A stretch of DNA of 5,336 bases from NCBI GenBank assembly GCA_021798375.1, contig JAJZHU010000178.1, positions 1-5,336 of the forward strand, in the 5' to 3' direction. Of the stretch, positions 5,093-5,336 are shown one piece after another; position 1 is the stretch's first letter, and each line of letters begins with the position of its first letter. The position numbers and the translations under genes are program-made. The notes under the pieces were generated by a model that was not told the origin of the DNA, did not search any database, and saw nothing but the letters and a program-made list of their open reading frames with translations. This stretch comes from Pseudomonadota bacterium. Its GTDB lineage: Bacteria; Pseudomonadota; Alphaproteobacteria; Acetobacterales; Acetobacteraceae.

Positions 5093-5336
5093 TATAGCAT
5101 CGACAGCAACGATTCCTGCGATGGGTGTGGCGCGCTTTGGGCCTCGCGCCAGCCGAGTGCGCCCAACGCTTGGGTGATGGCGGGGCTCAGGCTGAGGGCA
5201 CGGATGCGGGCGAGCCCTGGGATCAGTGCCGGGGGCAGCAGCCGCACGAAATTGCGGGCGGTTTCGGGCGAGTAGAACAAGGCGGCGGCGATTTCGCCCG
5301 CGGCGATGGCGGCGGCGGCGGCGGGGGGGAATGTGC
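5092..5336 (-). CDS. hemD: Probable uroporphyrinogen-III synthase, C-terminal part (5' end outside window)
   Basis: Eighty codons and a TAG stop (5092-5094) are visible; the frame stays open to the right edge, so the N-terminal part is missing. HemD closes hydroxymethylbilane into uroporphyrinogen III with inversion of ring D, in heme and related tetrapyrrole synthesis. The visible part follows the C-terminal pattern of the family: LFYSPETARNFVRLL (compare FFSPSG in human UROS), then ALSLSPAITQALGALGW (the 'isp..a.al...G' helix) and a tail ending PSQESLLSML (family p.p...Ll..l). HemD is poorly conserved, so the call rests on pattern rather than catalytic residues. An alanine-rich run (PPAAAAAIAAGEIAAAL) at the right edge is encoded by GGC repeats on the plus strand. 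No start codon in the window needs to be real. It converges with the nitroreductase gene. Confidence 0.72.
   Translation of the reverse strand, partial: TFPPAAAAAIAAGEIAAALFYSPETARNFVRLLPPALIPGLARIRALSLSPAITQALGALGWREAQSAPHPSQESLLSML

Noticed and set aside
5308..5329. GGC repeats followed by seven G as a possible phase-variable tract or sequencing error in hemD
   Set aside because: The frame is open through it and the alanine-rich translation continues smoothly into family-like sequence, so no frameshift is indicated.

Overview
The window looks like chromosomal DNA of a GC-rich alphaproteobacterium. The main reason is the gene order enoyl-CoA hydratase, rpsT (ribosomal protein S20), dnaA. 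From general knowledge this order is typical of the replication-initiator neighbourhood in Alphaproteobacteria such as Caulobacter. The other signs are that dnaA is not followed by dnaN, the SecB sequence is of alphaproteobacterial type, and GANTC sites lie preferentially between genes. All assignments come from reading motifs and remembered family sequences; no database search was possible.

Layout, left to right. (1) The 3' end of a sulfotransferase gene (+) with the PAPS-binding RKGxxGDW motif, cut by the window edge. (2) A complete crotonase-family enoyl-CoA hydratase (+) with its own Shine-Dalgarno, 28 nt further on. (3) A 141-nt gap with a strong sigma70-type promoter, then rpsT (+). (4) A 462-nt gap holding a strong rpsT terminator, an AT-richer patch, several inverted and repeated sequences and the dnaA leader. 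(5) dnaA (+), starting at GTG 2032, ending in a textbook intrinsic terminator. (6) secB (-), convergent with dnaA; the dnaA terminator lies between the two stops. (7) A 208-nt gap from which secB and the next gene diverge. (8) An NfsA/Frp-type NADPH:FMN nitroreductase (+). (9) The 3' end of a probable uroporphyrinogen-III synthase gene (hemD, -), cut by the right edge.

These are mostly housekeeping functions: replication initiation, translation, protein export, acyl-CoA metabolism, flavin-dependent reduction and tetrapyrrole synthesis. Transcription units appear short and individually terminated. I see no mobile element, CRISPR array, tRNA, rRNA or defence system, and nothing that I would call a new biological system. 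The points most worth a second look are regulatory: the rpsT promoter and leader, the large hairpin after rpsT, the long structured dnaA leader, the intergenic bias of GANTC sites, and a G excess on the + strand that persists through minus-strand genes and argues that oriC lies outside the window to the left.
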